Numbered from the stretch's first letter, positions 44,375 to 56,582 are shown. The stretch is 64,000 bases of DNA from Haematobia irritans (GCF_050003625.1 NC_134400.1:197483918-197547917), one strand, 5' to 3'. The notes: generated from the sequence alone by a model not told the origin. A program made the numbers and translations.

Positions 44375-46026
44375 TACCCTGCTCCACACTGTGGAACAGG
44401 GTATTATAAGTTAGTGCATATGTTTGCAACACCCAGAAGGAGACGAGATAGACACATGGTGTCTTTGGCAAAAATGGTCAGGGTGGGCTCCTGAGTCGAT
44501 ATAGCCATGTCCGTCTGTCCGTCTGTCCGTCTGTCCGTCTGTCCGTGAACACATTTTGTAATCAAAGTCTAGGTCGCAGTTTTAGTCCAATCGACTTCAA
44601 ATTTGGCACAAGTATGTGTTTTGGCTCAGAATAGATCCCTATTGATTTTGGAAGAAATCGGTTCAGATTTAGATATAGCTCCCATATATATATTTCGCCC
44701 GATATGGACTTATATGGCCCCAGAAGCCAGAGTTTTACCCTAATTGGCTTAAAATTTTGCAGAAGAAGAACAATTAGTACTATAGTCAAGTGTGCCAAAT
44801 TTCATTGAAATCGGTTCAGATTTAGATATAGCTCCCGTATATATCTTTCGCCCGATATGCACTAATACGGTCCCAGAAGCCAGAGTTTTACACCAATTAG
44901 GTTGAAATTTTGCACAGGGAGTAGAATTAGCAGTGTAGTCAAGTGTGCAAAATTTTATTGAAATCGGTTCAGATTTAGATATAGCTCCCATATATATCGT
45001 TCGTCCGATTTACACTCATATGACCACAGAGGCCAATATTTAGCTCCGATTTAGTTGAAATTTTGCACTGGGAGTAGAATTAGCATTGTAGCTATGTGTG
45101 CCAAATTTGGTTGAAATCGGTTCAGATTTAGATATATCTCCCATATATAGCTTTCGCCCGATTTACAGTCATATGACCACAGAGGCCATTTTTTTGCTCC
45201 GATATAGTTGAAATTTTGCACAGGGAGTAGAATTAGCATTGTGGTTATGCGTGCCAAATTTGGTTGAAATCGGTTCAGATTTAGATATAGCTCCCATATA
45301 TAGCTTTCGCCCGATTTACACTCATATGACCACAGAGGCAAATTTTTAACTCCGATTTAGTTTAAATTTTGCACAGGGAGTAGAATTAGCATTGTAGCTA
45401 TGCGTGCCAAATTTGGTTGAAATCGGTTCAGATTTAGATATAGCTCCCATATATAGCTTTCGCCCGATTTACACTCATATGACCATAGAGGCCAATTTTT
45501 TGCTCCGATTTAGTTAAAATTTTGCACAGAGAGTAGAATTAGCATTGTGCCAATTTCGGTTGAAATCGGTTCAGATTTAGATATAGCTCCCATATATATG
45601 TTTTTCTGATTTCGACAAAAATGGTCAAAATACCAACATTTTCCTTGTAAAATCGCCACTGTTTAGTCGACAAGTTGTAAAAATGACTCTAATTTTCCTA
45701 AACTTCTAATACATATGTATCGAGCGATAAATCATAAATAAACTTTTGCGAAGTTTCCTTAAAATTGCTTCAGATTTAAATATATTTTACTAACATTGTG
45801 TTCCACCCTAGTGCATTAGCCGATTTAAATTTTGAGTCTATAGATTTTGTAGAAGTCTATCAAATTCTGTCCAGATCGAGTGATATTTAAATATATGTAT
45901 TTGGGACAAACCTTTATATATAGCCCCCAATACATTTGACGGATGTGATATGGTATCGAAAATTTAGATCTACTAAGTGGTGCAGGGTATAATATAGTCG
46001 GCCCCGCCCGACTTTAGACTTTCCTT
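44375..46026 (-). mobile_element. Family B tandem copy 2 (1652 bp)
   Basis: Same as copy 1 plus about 245 bp including a family B head (TAGTCGGCCCCGCCCGACTT, TCCTTACTTGTT). It carries the 10-bp deletion at about 45546 shared with copy 3. Confidence 0.88.
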
Positions 46027-47678
46027 ACTTGTTATACCCTGCTCCACACTGTGGAACAGGGTATTATAAGTTAGTGCATATGTTTGCAACACCCAGAAGG
46101 AGACGAGATAGACACATGGTGTCTTTGGCAAAAATGGTCAGGGTGGGCTCCTGAGTCGATATAGCCATGTCCGTCTGTCCGTCTGTCCGTCTGTCCGTGA
46201 ACACATTTTGTAATCAAAGTCTAGGTCGCAGTTTTAGTCCAATCGACTTCAAATTTGGCACAAGTATGTGTTTTGGCTCAGAATAGATCCCTATTGATTT
46301 TGGAAGAAATCGGTTCAGATTTAGATATAGCTCCCATATATATATTTCGCCCGATATGGACTTATATGGCCCCAGAAGCCAGAGTTTTACCCTAATTGGC
46401 TTAAAATTTTGCAGAAGAAGAACAATTAGTACTATAGTCAAGTGTGCCAAATTTCATTGAAATCGGTTCAGATTTAGATATAGCTCCCGTATATATCTTT
46501 CGCCCGATATGCACTAATACGGTCCCAGAAGCCAGAGTTTTACACCAATTAGGTTGAAATTTTGCACAGGGAGTAGAATTAGCAGTGTAGTCAAGTGTGC
46601 AAAATTTTATTGAAATCGGTTCAGATTTAGATATAGCTCCCATATATATCGTTCGTCCGATTTACACTCATATGACCACAGAGGCCAATATTTAGCTCCG
46701 ATTTAGTTGAAATTTTGCACTGGGAGTAGAATTAGCATTGTAGCTATGTGTGCCAAATTTGGTTGAAATCGGTTCAGATTTAGATATATCTCCCATATAT
46801 AGCTTTCGCCCGATTTACAGTCATATGACCACAGAGGCCATTTTTTTGCTCCGATATAGTTGAAATTTTGCACAGGGAGTAGAATTAGCATTGTGGTTAT
46901 GCGTGCCAAATTTGGTTGAAATCGGTTCAGATTTAGATATAGCTCCCATATATAGCTTTCGCCCGATTTACACTCATATGACCACAGAGGCAAATTTTTA
47001 ACTCCGATTTAGTTTAAATTTTGCACAGGGAGTAGAATTAGCATTGTAGCTATGCGTGCCAAATTTGGTTGAAATCGGTTCAGATTTAGATATAGCTCCC
47101 ATATATAGCTTTCGCCCGATTTACACTCATATGACCATAGAGGCCAATTTTTTGCTCCGATTTAGTTAAAATTTTGCACAGAGAGTAGAATTAGCATTGT
47201 GCCAATTTCGGTTGAAATCGGTTCAGATTTAGATATAGCTCCCATATATATGTTTTTCTGATTTCGACAAAAATGGTCAAAATACCAACATTTTCCTTGT
47301 AAAATCGCCACTGTTTAGTCGACAAGTTGTAAAAATGACTCTAATTTTCCTAAACTTCTAATACATATGTATCGAGCGATAAATCATAAATAAACTTTTG
47401 CGAAGTTTCCTTAAAATTGCTTCAGATTTAAATATATTTTACTAACATTGTGTTCCACCCTAGTGCATTAGCCGATTTAAATTTTGAGTCTATAGATTTT
47501 GTAGAAGTCTATCAAATTCTGTCCAGATCGAGTGATATTTAAATATATGTATTTGGGACAAACCTTTATATATAGCCCCCAATACATTTGACGGATGTGA
47601 TATGGTATCGAAAATTTAGATCTACTAAGTGGTGCAGGGTATAATATAGTCGGCCCCGCCCGACTTTAGACTTTCCTT
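46027..47678 (-). mobile_element. Family B tandem copy 3 (1652 bp)
   Basis: By eye indistinguishable from copy 2 except for one fewer CCGTCTGT repeat near 46178-46200. It ends in the same head sequence. Confidence 0.88.
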
Positions 47679-47815
47679 ACTTGTTTTTTACTAACATTGT
47701 GTTCCACCCTAGTGCGTTAGCCGACTTAAATTTTGAGTCTATAGATTTTGTAGAAGTCTATCAAATTCTGTCCAGATCGAGTGATATTTAAATGTATGTA
47801 TTTGGGACAAACAAG
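47679..47815 (-). mobile_element. Extra family B head fragment
   Basis: TTTTTTACTAACATTGTGTTCC through GTCCAGATCGAGTGATATTT repeats the head-proximal region a further time and ends at GTATTTGGGACAAAC. Confidence 0.75.
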
Positions 47816-47882
47816 GAGGTGATATTATATGGATGTGACATTGGGACAAACAAGGATGTGATATTATATGGATGTGACATTG
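47803..47882. repeat. 39-bp tandem duplication
   Basis: GGGACAAACAAGGAGGTGAT then ATTATATGGATGTGACATT is followed at once by a copy with AAGGATGTG. Confidence 0.85.
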
Positions 47883-48076
47883 TTTGTATTACAGAAAAAG
47901 GTGCTAAGAACTAAAGAACCTCATGAAAACCTCTGTATGAAAATGTTTTTACATCCTATAAAAGAATCAACGTTTATTGTAAAAAGTATATACTTTTCTC
48001 CCAAACAAACTTTCTTATAGCGAAAGCAGCTGGGAAACAATATTTCTTTGTCTAAAATTTCGTTTGGGAGGAAAGA
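47883..48076. mobile_element. Fragment of the CACGC-ended element
   Basis: Matches 56880-57140: ATTACAGAAAAAGGTGCTAAG, AAGTATATACTTTTCTCCC, GTCTAAAATTTCGTTTGGGA. The TIR is absent because a degraded SINE follows. Confidence 0.65.
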
Positions 48077-48083
48077 ATTAAGG

Positions 48084-48295
48084 GAAGCCCGTTAGTTTTA
48101 TGCTCACTTAGACCATTCAGACTATTCGGATACCAAAAGGGGTAAACTTCTCTCTGAGTGCTGTCCGATTCTATGGAAAGGGTCCTTCTTGTTCTAGGCG
48201 AGATCGAACAGCATTCAATATTACGATAAGACCACATAGACAATTTTTGAGATACTCAGAAATACACTCAACATTACTGAGAGAGTATAATCTAG
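48084..48295 (-). mobile_element. Very old SINE fragment
   Basis: Degenerate match to the SINE body in reverse: GCTCACTTAGACCATTCAGA, AAACTTCTCTCTGAGTGCTG, ATTCTATGGAAAGGGTCCTT, ACATTACTGAG. The head is gone. Confidence 0.55.
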
Positions 48296-48747
48296 TACTT
48301 TTAGTTAAAATTTTCAGAAAAAAATCTGTTAAAATTTTCAGAAAAAAATCTGTTTTTTTTTGGTGTAATTAGGTGTAAAAATATAAAATAGCTTTTTGAC
48401 TGAATTTTAAATTCTTAGCTGTTTATATCGTTTGACCTTTACAGCGAGGCCCCTATGAATGTCTCTAAATTCTCTACAATCCCCTCCTGTGAATAAAGGC
48501 TCTCACAGTTATACATTGGAGGGTATAGTTTACACGGGTAAATAAAAGTGTTATCATTGTGAAAGGATCTGATTGTGTAACAGCTCTATAAAATAATCTC
48601 AGTAAAGCTCTCAAACGCTTTGACATACACATGCACGCAAATACAATTGTATATGTGTTTGCACATACAAAAACACATAATCATCCATTTTAAAAATGAA
48701 ATGAAAGACAAACATAGATATTCGTACAAACAAACAAACAAACGGAT
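48296..48747. other. Spacer, no gene seen
   Basis: Contains a GTTAAAATTTTCAGAAAAAA duplication near 48303 and 48328. Short frames only. Confidence 0.4.
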
Positions 48748-48755
48748 GGCTGGAC

Positions 48756-49661
48756 CAGTGTTGCCAATTTGGTGCTTTTAGCACCAAATTTAGTGCTTTT
48801 TGATTTCTAATAAGCACCAAATTACCTTTTTGGTGCCTTTTCAAAAAAAGCACCAACTTGGTGCTTTCTGGCATTTAAATTTAGTGCTTTTGGTGCTTTT
48901 TTATTTTGAACAGTATTAAGTTTAATTGATACAAAAATTTTGATTAGACTTTCAAGAGCCGAAGAAACTCAAATTTATTGCCAAATATAGAATTTGAATG
49001 TTGAAGTTGGTATTGATTATTTTTTAATTAACATTGTTATTTAGGGTATTCTGTAGGAAAGTCGAGCGATGAGTGTCGAATTTTCGAATTTGGTAAAGAT
49101 GTCATTAAAAATGTTTGTATTAAATTCACGAAAGCACGCACAACTGAAATAAGACTCCTTCCATATATTAATATTTTGAAAGTTGAAAAACATCACTGAT
49201 CAAAATGAATTGGACGAAAGCATTGAAACTGATCAAAGTGTATACTTGAATAGCGGTTCATAATGGTGAGTACTAAGTTCGAGTTTTGCCGCTAAAGTGA
49301 AAACTATATCAGTAAAAAAGGCATAAAATTATGCATATTTTGCTGCAAAATTTGATTATAACTTGATGGGGAATAGCCAAAAGCAGATTTTCACAAAGTT
49401 TGTATTCCTTAAAATGAATTATTAAAGAAAAGTAATTGTGAAAAAAATACTCTTTTAGCAGCTAAACTCGATCTTAATACCCACCTTAACTTCTTAAAAT
49501 TCAATTCACAAGAGCTCTATAATACATCTTCGGAAGTTTTTTTTTTTTTTTTTTTTTTTTTTAGTAGAGCATTTAATTTTCGATTTTGTGGTGGAAGGTG
49601 GTATGTTAGAATTTATATTATATTTTTGGTGCTTTTTGGCCTTGGGGAGTTGGCAACACTG
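48756..49661. mobile_element. Non-autonomous hAT element, 906 bp, with nested MITE
   Basis: The ends CAGTGTTGCCAATTTGG and GGGAGTTGGCAACACTG are inverted (12 bp, CAGTGTTGCCAA). The 8-bp flanks GGCTGGAC (48748-48755) and GGCTGGAT (49662-49669) differ at one base, a hAT-type target duplication. The subterminal region is packed with GGTGCTTTT/AAAAGCACC palindromes (48770-48900 and 49625-49640). A TAA-type MITE (49263-49486) and a T28 run are inside. There is no transposase frame. Confidence 0.85.
49263..49486 (+). mobile_element. GGTGGGTATTAAG-type MITE inside the hAT element
   Basis: Left end GGTGAGTACTAAGTTCGAG, right end CTTAATACCCACCT, interior AAGTGAAAACTATATCAGTA. The flanks ATA and TAA do not match, so the target duplication is eroded. 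Confidence 0.7.
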
Positions 49662-49669
49662 GGCTGGAT

Positions 49670-50142
49670 GGACAAACAATTCAATAGAGAGTAGGAGAGA
49701 TAGAGGGAGAGAGTGTGAGAGACAAAAATTGTATGGCGTTAGCACGCACTAAAAATAACAAATGCTGTTGGAGATGCCGTTGCCGATGATGATGCCAATG
49801 TGAATTTTATTTCTGATTTAAAAATTTCTTCAATTTCTATTGCGTTACCACTTCATCTTAAGGTGGCTGGAAATGTAGTTTTCTATTTTCTATGTGACTT
49901 AGGGCAATTTTACTTGACTCTCCGTTTGCTACTTGATTTCTTCTTTCGAATTCTTCCTTGAGAGAAGCTATTTATTTTGCAAATTGCCAAAGTCATGATA
50001 TGCCATCTTTATACATTGTACCTGGTAGTTTCGTGAGTTTAAAGCCACTGGGTTTTGGGCTAAGAAACAGTGGTATGGATTTGAAATATCAGGTATTCTT
50101 TGAATCAATTTCATTTGAGAAATGTAATAATTAAATAAGTTA
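49670..50142. other. Spacer, no gene seen
   Basis: Unassigned sequence with a GAGAGAGTAGGAGAGATAGA purine-rich tract near 49685. No supported gene. Confidence 0.4.
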
Positions 50143-52215
50143 ACAAGTATATACGGCCGTAAGTTCGGCCAGGCCGAAGCTTATGTACCCTCCATCATGG
50201 ATTGCGTAGAAACTTCATCTAAACACTGCCATCCACAATCGAATTACTTAAGTTGCGGTAACGCTTGCCGATGGCAAGGTATCTTAAAACCTCCTAACAC
50301 CATCTTCTAAATTGTATGTAAGTCCATACGTGGTATATATTAAATCAAAAAAGATCGATCCAATACGTGTATAATTCAGTTTGACAAAGTAGACATAAAA
50401 TTTTGACAACATTTTCTACAGAAATAAAATTTTAACAAAATTTTCTATAGAAATAAAATTATCACAAAATTTCCTATAGAAATAAAAATTTTAATAAAAT
50501 TTTCTATAAAAAGACAATTTTTACAAAAATTTCTACAGAAATAAAATTTTAATAAAATCTTCTATAGAAATAAACTTTTGACAAAATTTTCTATAGAAAT
50601 AAAATCTTGGTAGATTATTTTTGGCACGAGTGGCAACCATGATTATGAATCGAATAAAATTTTCTATAGAAATAAAATTTTGACAAAATTTTCTATAGAA
50701 ATAAAATTTTGACAATGATGAAAATTTTATTATGAACCGAATAAAATTTTAACAAAGTTTTCTCTAGAAATAAAATTTTGACAAATTTTTCTATAGAAAT
50801 AAAATTTTGACAATGATGAAAATTTTATTATGAACCGAATAAAATTTTAACAAAATTTTCTCTAGAAATAAAATTTTGACAAAATTTTCTATAGAAATAA
50901 AATTTTGACAAAATTTTCTATATAAATAAAATTTTGGTAGATTATTTTTGGCTCTAGTGGCAACTATGATTATGAACCGATATGGACCAATTTTTGTGTG
51001 ATTGGACCAATTTTGGTATGGTTGTTAGCGACCATATACTAACACCACGTGCCTAATTTGAACCGGATCGGATGAATTTTGCTCCTCCAAGAGCTCCGGA
51101 GGTCAAATCTGGAGAATGTTTTATATGGGGGCTATATATAATTATGGACCGATATGGACCAATTCTGGCACGGTTGTTAAGGATCATATACTAACACCAT
51201 GTTCCAAATTACAACCGGATTGGATGAAATTTGCTTCTCTTGGAGACTACGCAAGCCAAATCTGGCGATCGGTTTATATGGTGGCTATATATAATTATGA
51301 ACCGATGTGGACCAATTTTTGCATGGTTGTTAGAGACCATATACCAATATCATGTACCAAATTTCATCCGGATCGGATGAAATTTGCTTCTCTTTGAGGC
51401 TCCGCAACCCAAATCTGGGGATCGATTTATATGGGCGCCATATGTAATTAGGGACCGATGTGGACCAATATTTGCACGGTTGTTAGAGACCATATACCAA
51501 TACCATGTACCAAATTTCAGCCGAATCGGATGCAATTTGCTCCTCTTTGAGGCTTCGCAAGCCAAATCTGGAGATCGGTTTATATGGGGGCTATATATAA
51601 TTATGGACCGATGTGGACCAATTTTTGCATGATTATTAGAGACCATATACCAACACCATGTACCAACTTTCAGCCGGATCGGATGAAATATGCTTCTCTT
51701 AGAGGCTCCACAAGCCAAATCTGTGGATCGGTTTATATGGGGGCTATATATAATTATTGACCGATGTAAACCAATTTTTGCATGGTTGTTAAAGATCATA
51801 TACTAACACCATGTACCAAATTTCAACCGGATAGGCTGAAATTTGCTTCTCTTAGAGGCTCCGAAAGCCAAATCGGGGGATCGGTTTATATGGGGGCTAT
51901 ATATAATTATGGACCGATGTAAACCAATTTTTGCATGGTTGTTAGAGACCATATACTTACACCATGTACCAAATTTCAGTCGGATCGGATGACATTTTCT
52001 TCTCTTAGAGGGTCTGCAAGCCAAATTTGGGGGTCCGTTTATATGGGAGCTATACGTAAAAGTGGATCGATATGGCCCATTTGCAATACCATCCGACCTA
52101 CAGCAATAACAACTACTTTTGCCAAGTTTCAAGTCGATAGCTTGTTTCGTTCGGAAGTTAGCGTGATTTCAACAGACGGACGGACGGACATGCTCAGATC
52201 GACTCAGAATTTCAC
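50143..52215 (+). mobile_element. Family A DINE-like element, head to tail, best complete example without internal insertion
   Basis: Order along the plus strand: head ACAAGTATATACGGCCGTAA with the palindrome TTCGGCCAGGCCGAA (50164-50178), TACTTAAGTTGCGGTAACG, the 29-bp array (50390-50940), the junction GGTAGATTATTTTTGGC, about seven 153-bp units (50950-52030), CCATTTGCAATACCATCC, GACGGACGGAC (52177) and CTCAGAATTTCACAACGAC. It then breaks off at a reversed family C element instead of reaching its own terminal hairpin. Confidence 0.88.
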
Positions 52216-53275
52216 AACGACACATCGAAATATCGATTTCCGACTATATAAAGTATATACATTCTTGATCAGGGAGAAATTCTAAGACGATATAAGCATG
52301 TCCGTTTGTCCGTCTGTCTGTTGTAATCACGCTATAGCCTTCAATAAAGGCGCTATCGTCCTGAAATTTGGCACAGATTCGTCTTTTGTTTGCAGGCAGG
52401 TCACGTTCGAAGATGGGCTATATCGGTCCAAGTTTTGATATAGTCCCCATATAAACCGACCTCCCGATTTGGGGTCTTGGACTTATAAAAACTGCAGTTT
52501 TTATCCAATTTGCTTGAAATTGGAAATCTAGAGGTATTTTTGGACCATCAAAAAGTGTATCGATAATGGTGCCTATCGGTCCATGTTTTGGTATACCCCC
52601 ATATGGACCGATTTTGCTTCTAGGGCGTCTAGAAAGTGTATTTTCTATACGATTTGCCTAAAATTGGAAATCTGACGTATTCTAGGCCCATAAAGAGGTG
52701 TGCCAAAAATGGTGAGTACCGGTCCATGTTTTGATATAGCCCCCATATAGACCGATCTCCCGATTTTACTGCTTGGGCTTCTAGAATCCGTAACTTTTGC
52801 CCAATTTGCCTCAAATCAGAAATCTAGAGGTATTCTAGGAAAATAAAGAGATGTGCCAAAAATCGTGATTATCGGACCATGTTTTGATATAGCCCCCATA
52901 TAACCCGATCTCCCGATTTTACTTCTTGGGTTTCTAGAATCCGTAGTTTTTATCCAATTTGCCTGAAATTGGAAATCTAGAGGTATTCTAGGACCATAAA
53001 GAAGCGTGCCGAATATATTGAGTACCGGTACAGTTTTTGATATAGCCCTCTTATAAACCGGCCCTCCGATTTGGGGTCTACATTCTAGAACTACAATTAA
53101 ATGTTCTGAATGCTGTGTGTATCCTTCCATGTCTATGTATAGCCCCCCGTTACACCGAACTCCCGATTCATCAAACCCTCGTGAAATTTTCAAAGGAATT
53201 TAGTATATTTGATTCATGGTGGTGGGTATTTAAGATTCGGCCCGGGCAAACTTACTGCTGTATATACTTGTTATG
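52216..53275 (-). mobile_element. Family C DINE-like element, minus strand
   Basis: Read on the minus strand: head AACAAGTATATACAGCAGTA and CCCACCACCATGAATC (53220-53275), about five core units (ATAGACCGATCTCCCGATTT in reverse), the ACAGACAGACGGACAAACGG run (about 52300), then GATCAAGAATGTATATACTT and ATATAGTCGGAAATCGATAT. The last motif closely resembles Drosophila DINE-1/INE-1, as far as I recall its sequence. Confidence 0.82.
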
Positions 53276-53280
53276 TTATA

Positions 53281-54870
53281 CGCTTTGGTACTTCAGCTTT
53301 TAGCCAGATCGAGGATCTCTGCGACTAAGGTGAGGTGTGTCCAGAGTGATCTGCTGGTAAGTCGGGTTGGTTCAGCTGGGCAAGAGAAAAGATGACGCGT
53401 GTCATGTTGTCCTCGTTTGCAAATTGGACATACGTCAGCTACGCTGCTATCAATCACTGTAGTAGGAATTGAGGCGGCTGCACTTGCATGATCTTAATTG
53501 GGCTAAAACTACCCTAGTCTGCCGTGGGCGTTCTCTTGAGGAGTCTGGTCAAGTACTCAACTCCCAGTATTTCCAGATGCTTCAACATTAGCATAGAGAT
53601 TCCGTTAGGGCCCAGAGCTTTGGATGGTTTCACGCTGTTGATGAGTTTAGTAACTGCGGCTGTGGTAAATTGTGGTGTGTCATCGGCTCGGAGACCACGT
53701 ATGCGACGAGTGGCTCTCCTTTTCGCTCTATTACTCTCGGGATGCTCGACAAACAGTCGGTTTAATAATGTGGCACACCACTTCGGATCAGTCACTGTCA
53801 CGTCGCCAAAGGTGACTGAAATACTATCATCTCTAGTAGTGGGGTTCGAGAGGGCTCTCACTGTTGACCACAATTTACCTGTTCCTGTGCCTAGGTTACA
53901 TTGCATCAGGTGCTCTAACCATGTGTTCCGCTTGTGCTCGTCGACTATCTTACTAATCTCTAGATTCAGTTCCCTGATTCTAGGGTCAGCAGGGTTAGCA
54001 CGACGGCGTTCATCACGCTCGTCTGTGAGTCCCGCCGCTGCAGCTGGGAAGTTGGTCCTCATTTGGGCAATTCGACCAGCTGGAATGAAGCGAGCGGCTA
54101 ATGCGTTGATGATGTCCCGGAATGCCCTCTGGGCAACATGAGTATGGGAGGGGTATGGGAGCTCACTGAAACGGCGATCTATGTATTCTCTGAAGCCTTC
54201 CCAGTTGGCTTTCTTTTGGTTGATAAGCGTCCGGCGTTCAGAGGTTATGAAAACGCAGGGTCGGTTATTGGTGAGAATTATGGGGAGGTGATTTGGTGCC
54301 AGTGAAATGATGGGTAGCCAGGATACGTCATTTATCAGACCAGGTGACGCTAAAGATATATCTGGCAAACTGCAGCAATCACCCATAATTCTCGTGGGGG
54401 CCTCTTCGTTCACCGTGCAACTCTCGTCATTACCTAGGAGAGAATGCCAAAGTTCATAGGGGGAATTAAAGTATCTTAAAGTATCTTATCGCATAGTCTG
54501 ATGACCCACTGCTGTTGTCGTTGGCACAGCATCCTGCCACGTAGTCAGTATGACTATACTCCCGTAGCGATGTTAAGCCGGAGCAGTTCCGGTAGTGCAC
54601 CCATTCCAAGCATCGGTTACACCTCACCGAAACCGAGCGATGCTGAATTTAGTTTCGGAAAACTGCACAGAGCCATGGTCTGGGGTTTTCCTCAAACCCG
54701 GCTCGGACCAAAAGCAAACGGAGAAGGCTCCCCGGGATGAACTTTCTCCAACACAAAACTACCAACAAAACAACATGTACACTGATGTGACAGCCGCTGG
54801 CCGATGAATTGTATCCATCGGGTCAATCCGGTACAAAGAACCCTCCGCCGTGGGATTGAAAATATTTTGG
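53281..54870 (-). mobile_element. Internally deleted non-LTR retrotransposon
   Basis: On the minus strand, in order: a Cys/His zinc finger RCNRCLEWVHYRNCSGL with a second CC (about 54650-54540), a long frame (54413-53514) covering the end of the endonuclease and the linker (KANWEGFREYIDRRFSELPY) and the start of RT (SKALGPNGISMLMLKHL), then abruptly the C-terminal zinc knuckle VCPICKRGQHDTRHLFSCP (about 53430-53370) in another frame, with a stop near 53290. The RT palm including the FADD region is missing. Base composition is clearly more GC-rich than the surroundings. It sits between family C and family A elements. R1/Jockey-like by domain order; clade uncertain. Confidence 0.82.
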
Positions 54871-54939
54871 TGATATTTTTTATACCCTCCACCATAGGAT
54901 GGGAGGGTAACATCGAAATATTGCTCTAAGAACCCATAA

Positions 54940-54940
54940 A

Positions 54941-55014
<74 letters not shown>
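54940..55014. repeat. (TA)n microsatellite, about 75 bp
   Basis: Pure TA dinucleotide. It sits exactly where other family A tails have AATATATATACTTTATGG, so it is an expansion of that motif. Confidence 0.97.
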
Positions 55015-55016
<2 letters not shown>

Positions 55017-56582
55017 TGGGTCGTGGTGAAATTCTGAGTCGATCTGAGCATGTCCGTCCGTCCGTCCGTCTGTTGAAATCACGCTAACTTCCGAACGAAA
55101 CAAGCTATCGACTTGAAACTTGGAACAAGTAGTAACTATTGATGTAGGTCGGATGGTATTGCAAATGGGCCATATCGGTCCACTTTTACGTATAGCCCCC
55201 ATATAAACGGACCCCCAAATTTGGCTTGCGATTGCTCTAAAAGAAGCAAATTTCATCCGCTCAGGCTGAAATTTGGTACATAGTGTTAGTATATGGTCTC
55301 TAACAACCATGCAAAAATTGGTCCATATCGGTCCACTTTTACGTATAGCCCCCATATAAACGGACTCCCAAATTTGGCTTGCGATTGTTCTAAAAGAAGC
55401 AAATTTCATCCGCTCAGGCTGAAATTTGGTACATAGTGTTAGTATATGGTCTCTAACAACCATGCAAAAATTGGTCCATATCGGTCCACTTTTACGTATA
55501 GCTCCCATATAAACGGACCCCCAAATTTGGCTTGCGATTGCTCTAAGAGAAGCAAATTTCATCTCATCCGGATGAAATTTGGTACATGGTGTTAGTATAT
55601 AGTCTCTAACAACCATGCAAAAATTGGTCCACATCGGTCCATAATTATATATAGCCCCCATATAAACCGATCCCCCGATTTGGCTTGCGGAGCCTTTAAG
55701 AGAAGCAAATTTCATCCGATCCGGCTGAAATTTGGTACATGGTGTTGGTATATATTCTCTAATGACCATGTAAAAATTGGTCCACATCGACCCATAATTA
55801 TATATAGCCCCCATATAAGCCGATCCCCAGATTTGACCTCCGGAGCCTCTTAGAGGAGCAAAATTCATCCGATCCGGTTGAAATTGGGTACGTGGTGTTA
55901 GTATATGGTCTCTAACAACCATGCAAGAATTGGTCCATATCGGTCCATAATTATATATAGCCCCCATATAAATCGATCCCCAGATTTGATCTCCGGAGCC
56001 TCTTGGAGGAGCAAAATTCTTCCGATCCGGTTGAAATTTGCAACGTGGTGTTAGTATATGGTCTCTAACAACCATGCAAGAATTGGTCCATATCGGTCCA
56101 TAATTATATATAGCCCCCATATAAATCGATACCCAGATTTGATCTCCGGAGCCTCTTGGAGGAGCAAAATTCATCCGATCCGGTTGAAATTTGCAATGTG
56201 TAGTTATTATAACGCCGCTAATAACCATGGCAAAATTGGTCCATATCGGTCTATAGTTATATATACACGCAAAGAAAAAAAACGTTTGGAAAACGTGTAC
56301 TGAAAACGTTTTTCTTTTGTTAGAGTTTTTGAATTGCTTCGAAACTTTTAAACTTTTATCACCAAAAAAATTCGTTTGTTACAAAATTTTTATTTTTTCA
56401 ATAAAGAAAGTTATGTTTGAAACAGCAACACAGTCCATTTGTTTATATCAAACACTGTTCTTTTCTGACTTTAGGTCTTTAATAAGACACATTTTACAGT
56501 TCAAAATTTAATATACTACAATGTAATGTTGAACATTTTATCGGAATCTTCCGAACATATCTGGAATATATGTAAAAAAAAA

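Noticed and set aside
53514..54413. A 300-codon minus-strand frame as a host gene
   Set aside because: It contains LINE endonuclease-to-RT linker and RT start motifs and is followed by a LINE zinc knuckle.
54885..56260. A 489-codon minus-strand open frame with about 51-residue repeats, and similar 200-264-codon frames at 28533-30045
   Set aside because: It is the family A 153-bp tandem array. The period is divisible by three, so one frame stays open by chance. Family differences fall at all codon positions and similar frames exist on the opposite strand.
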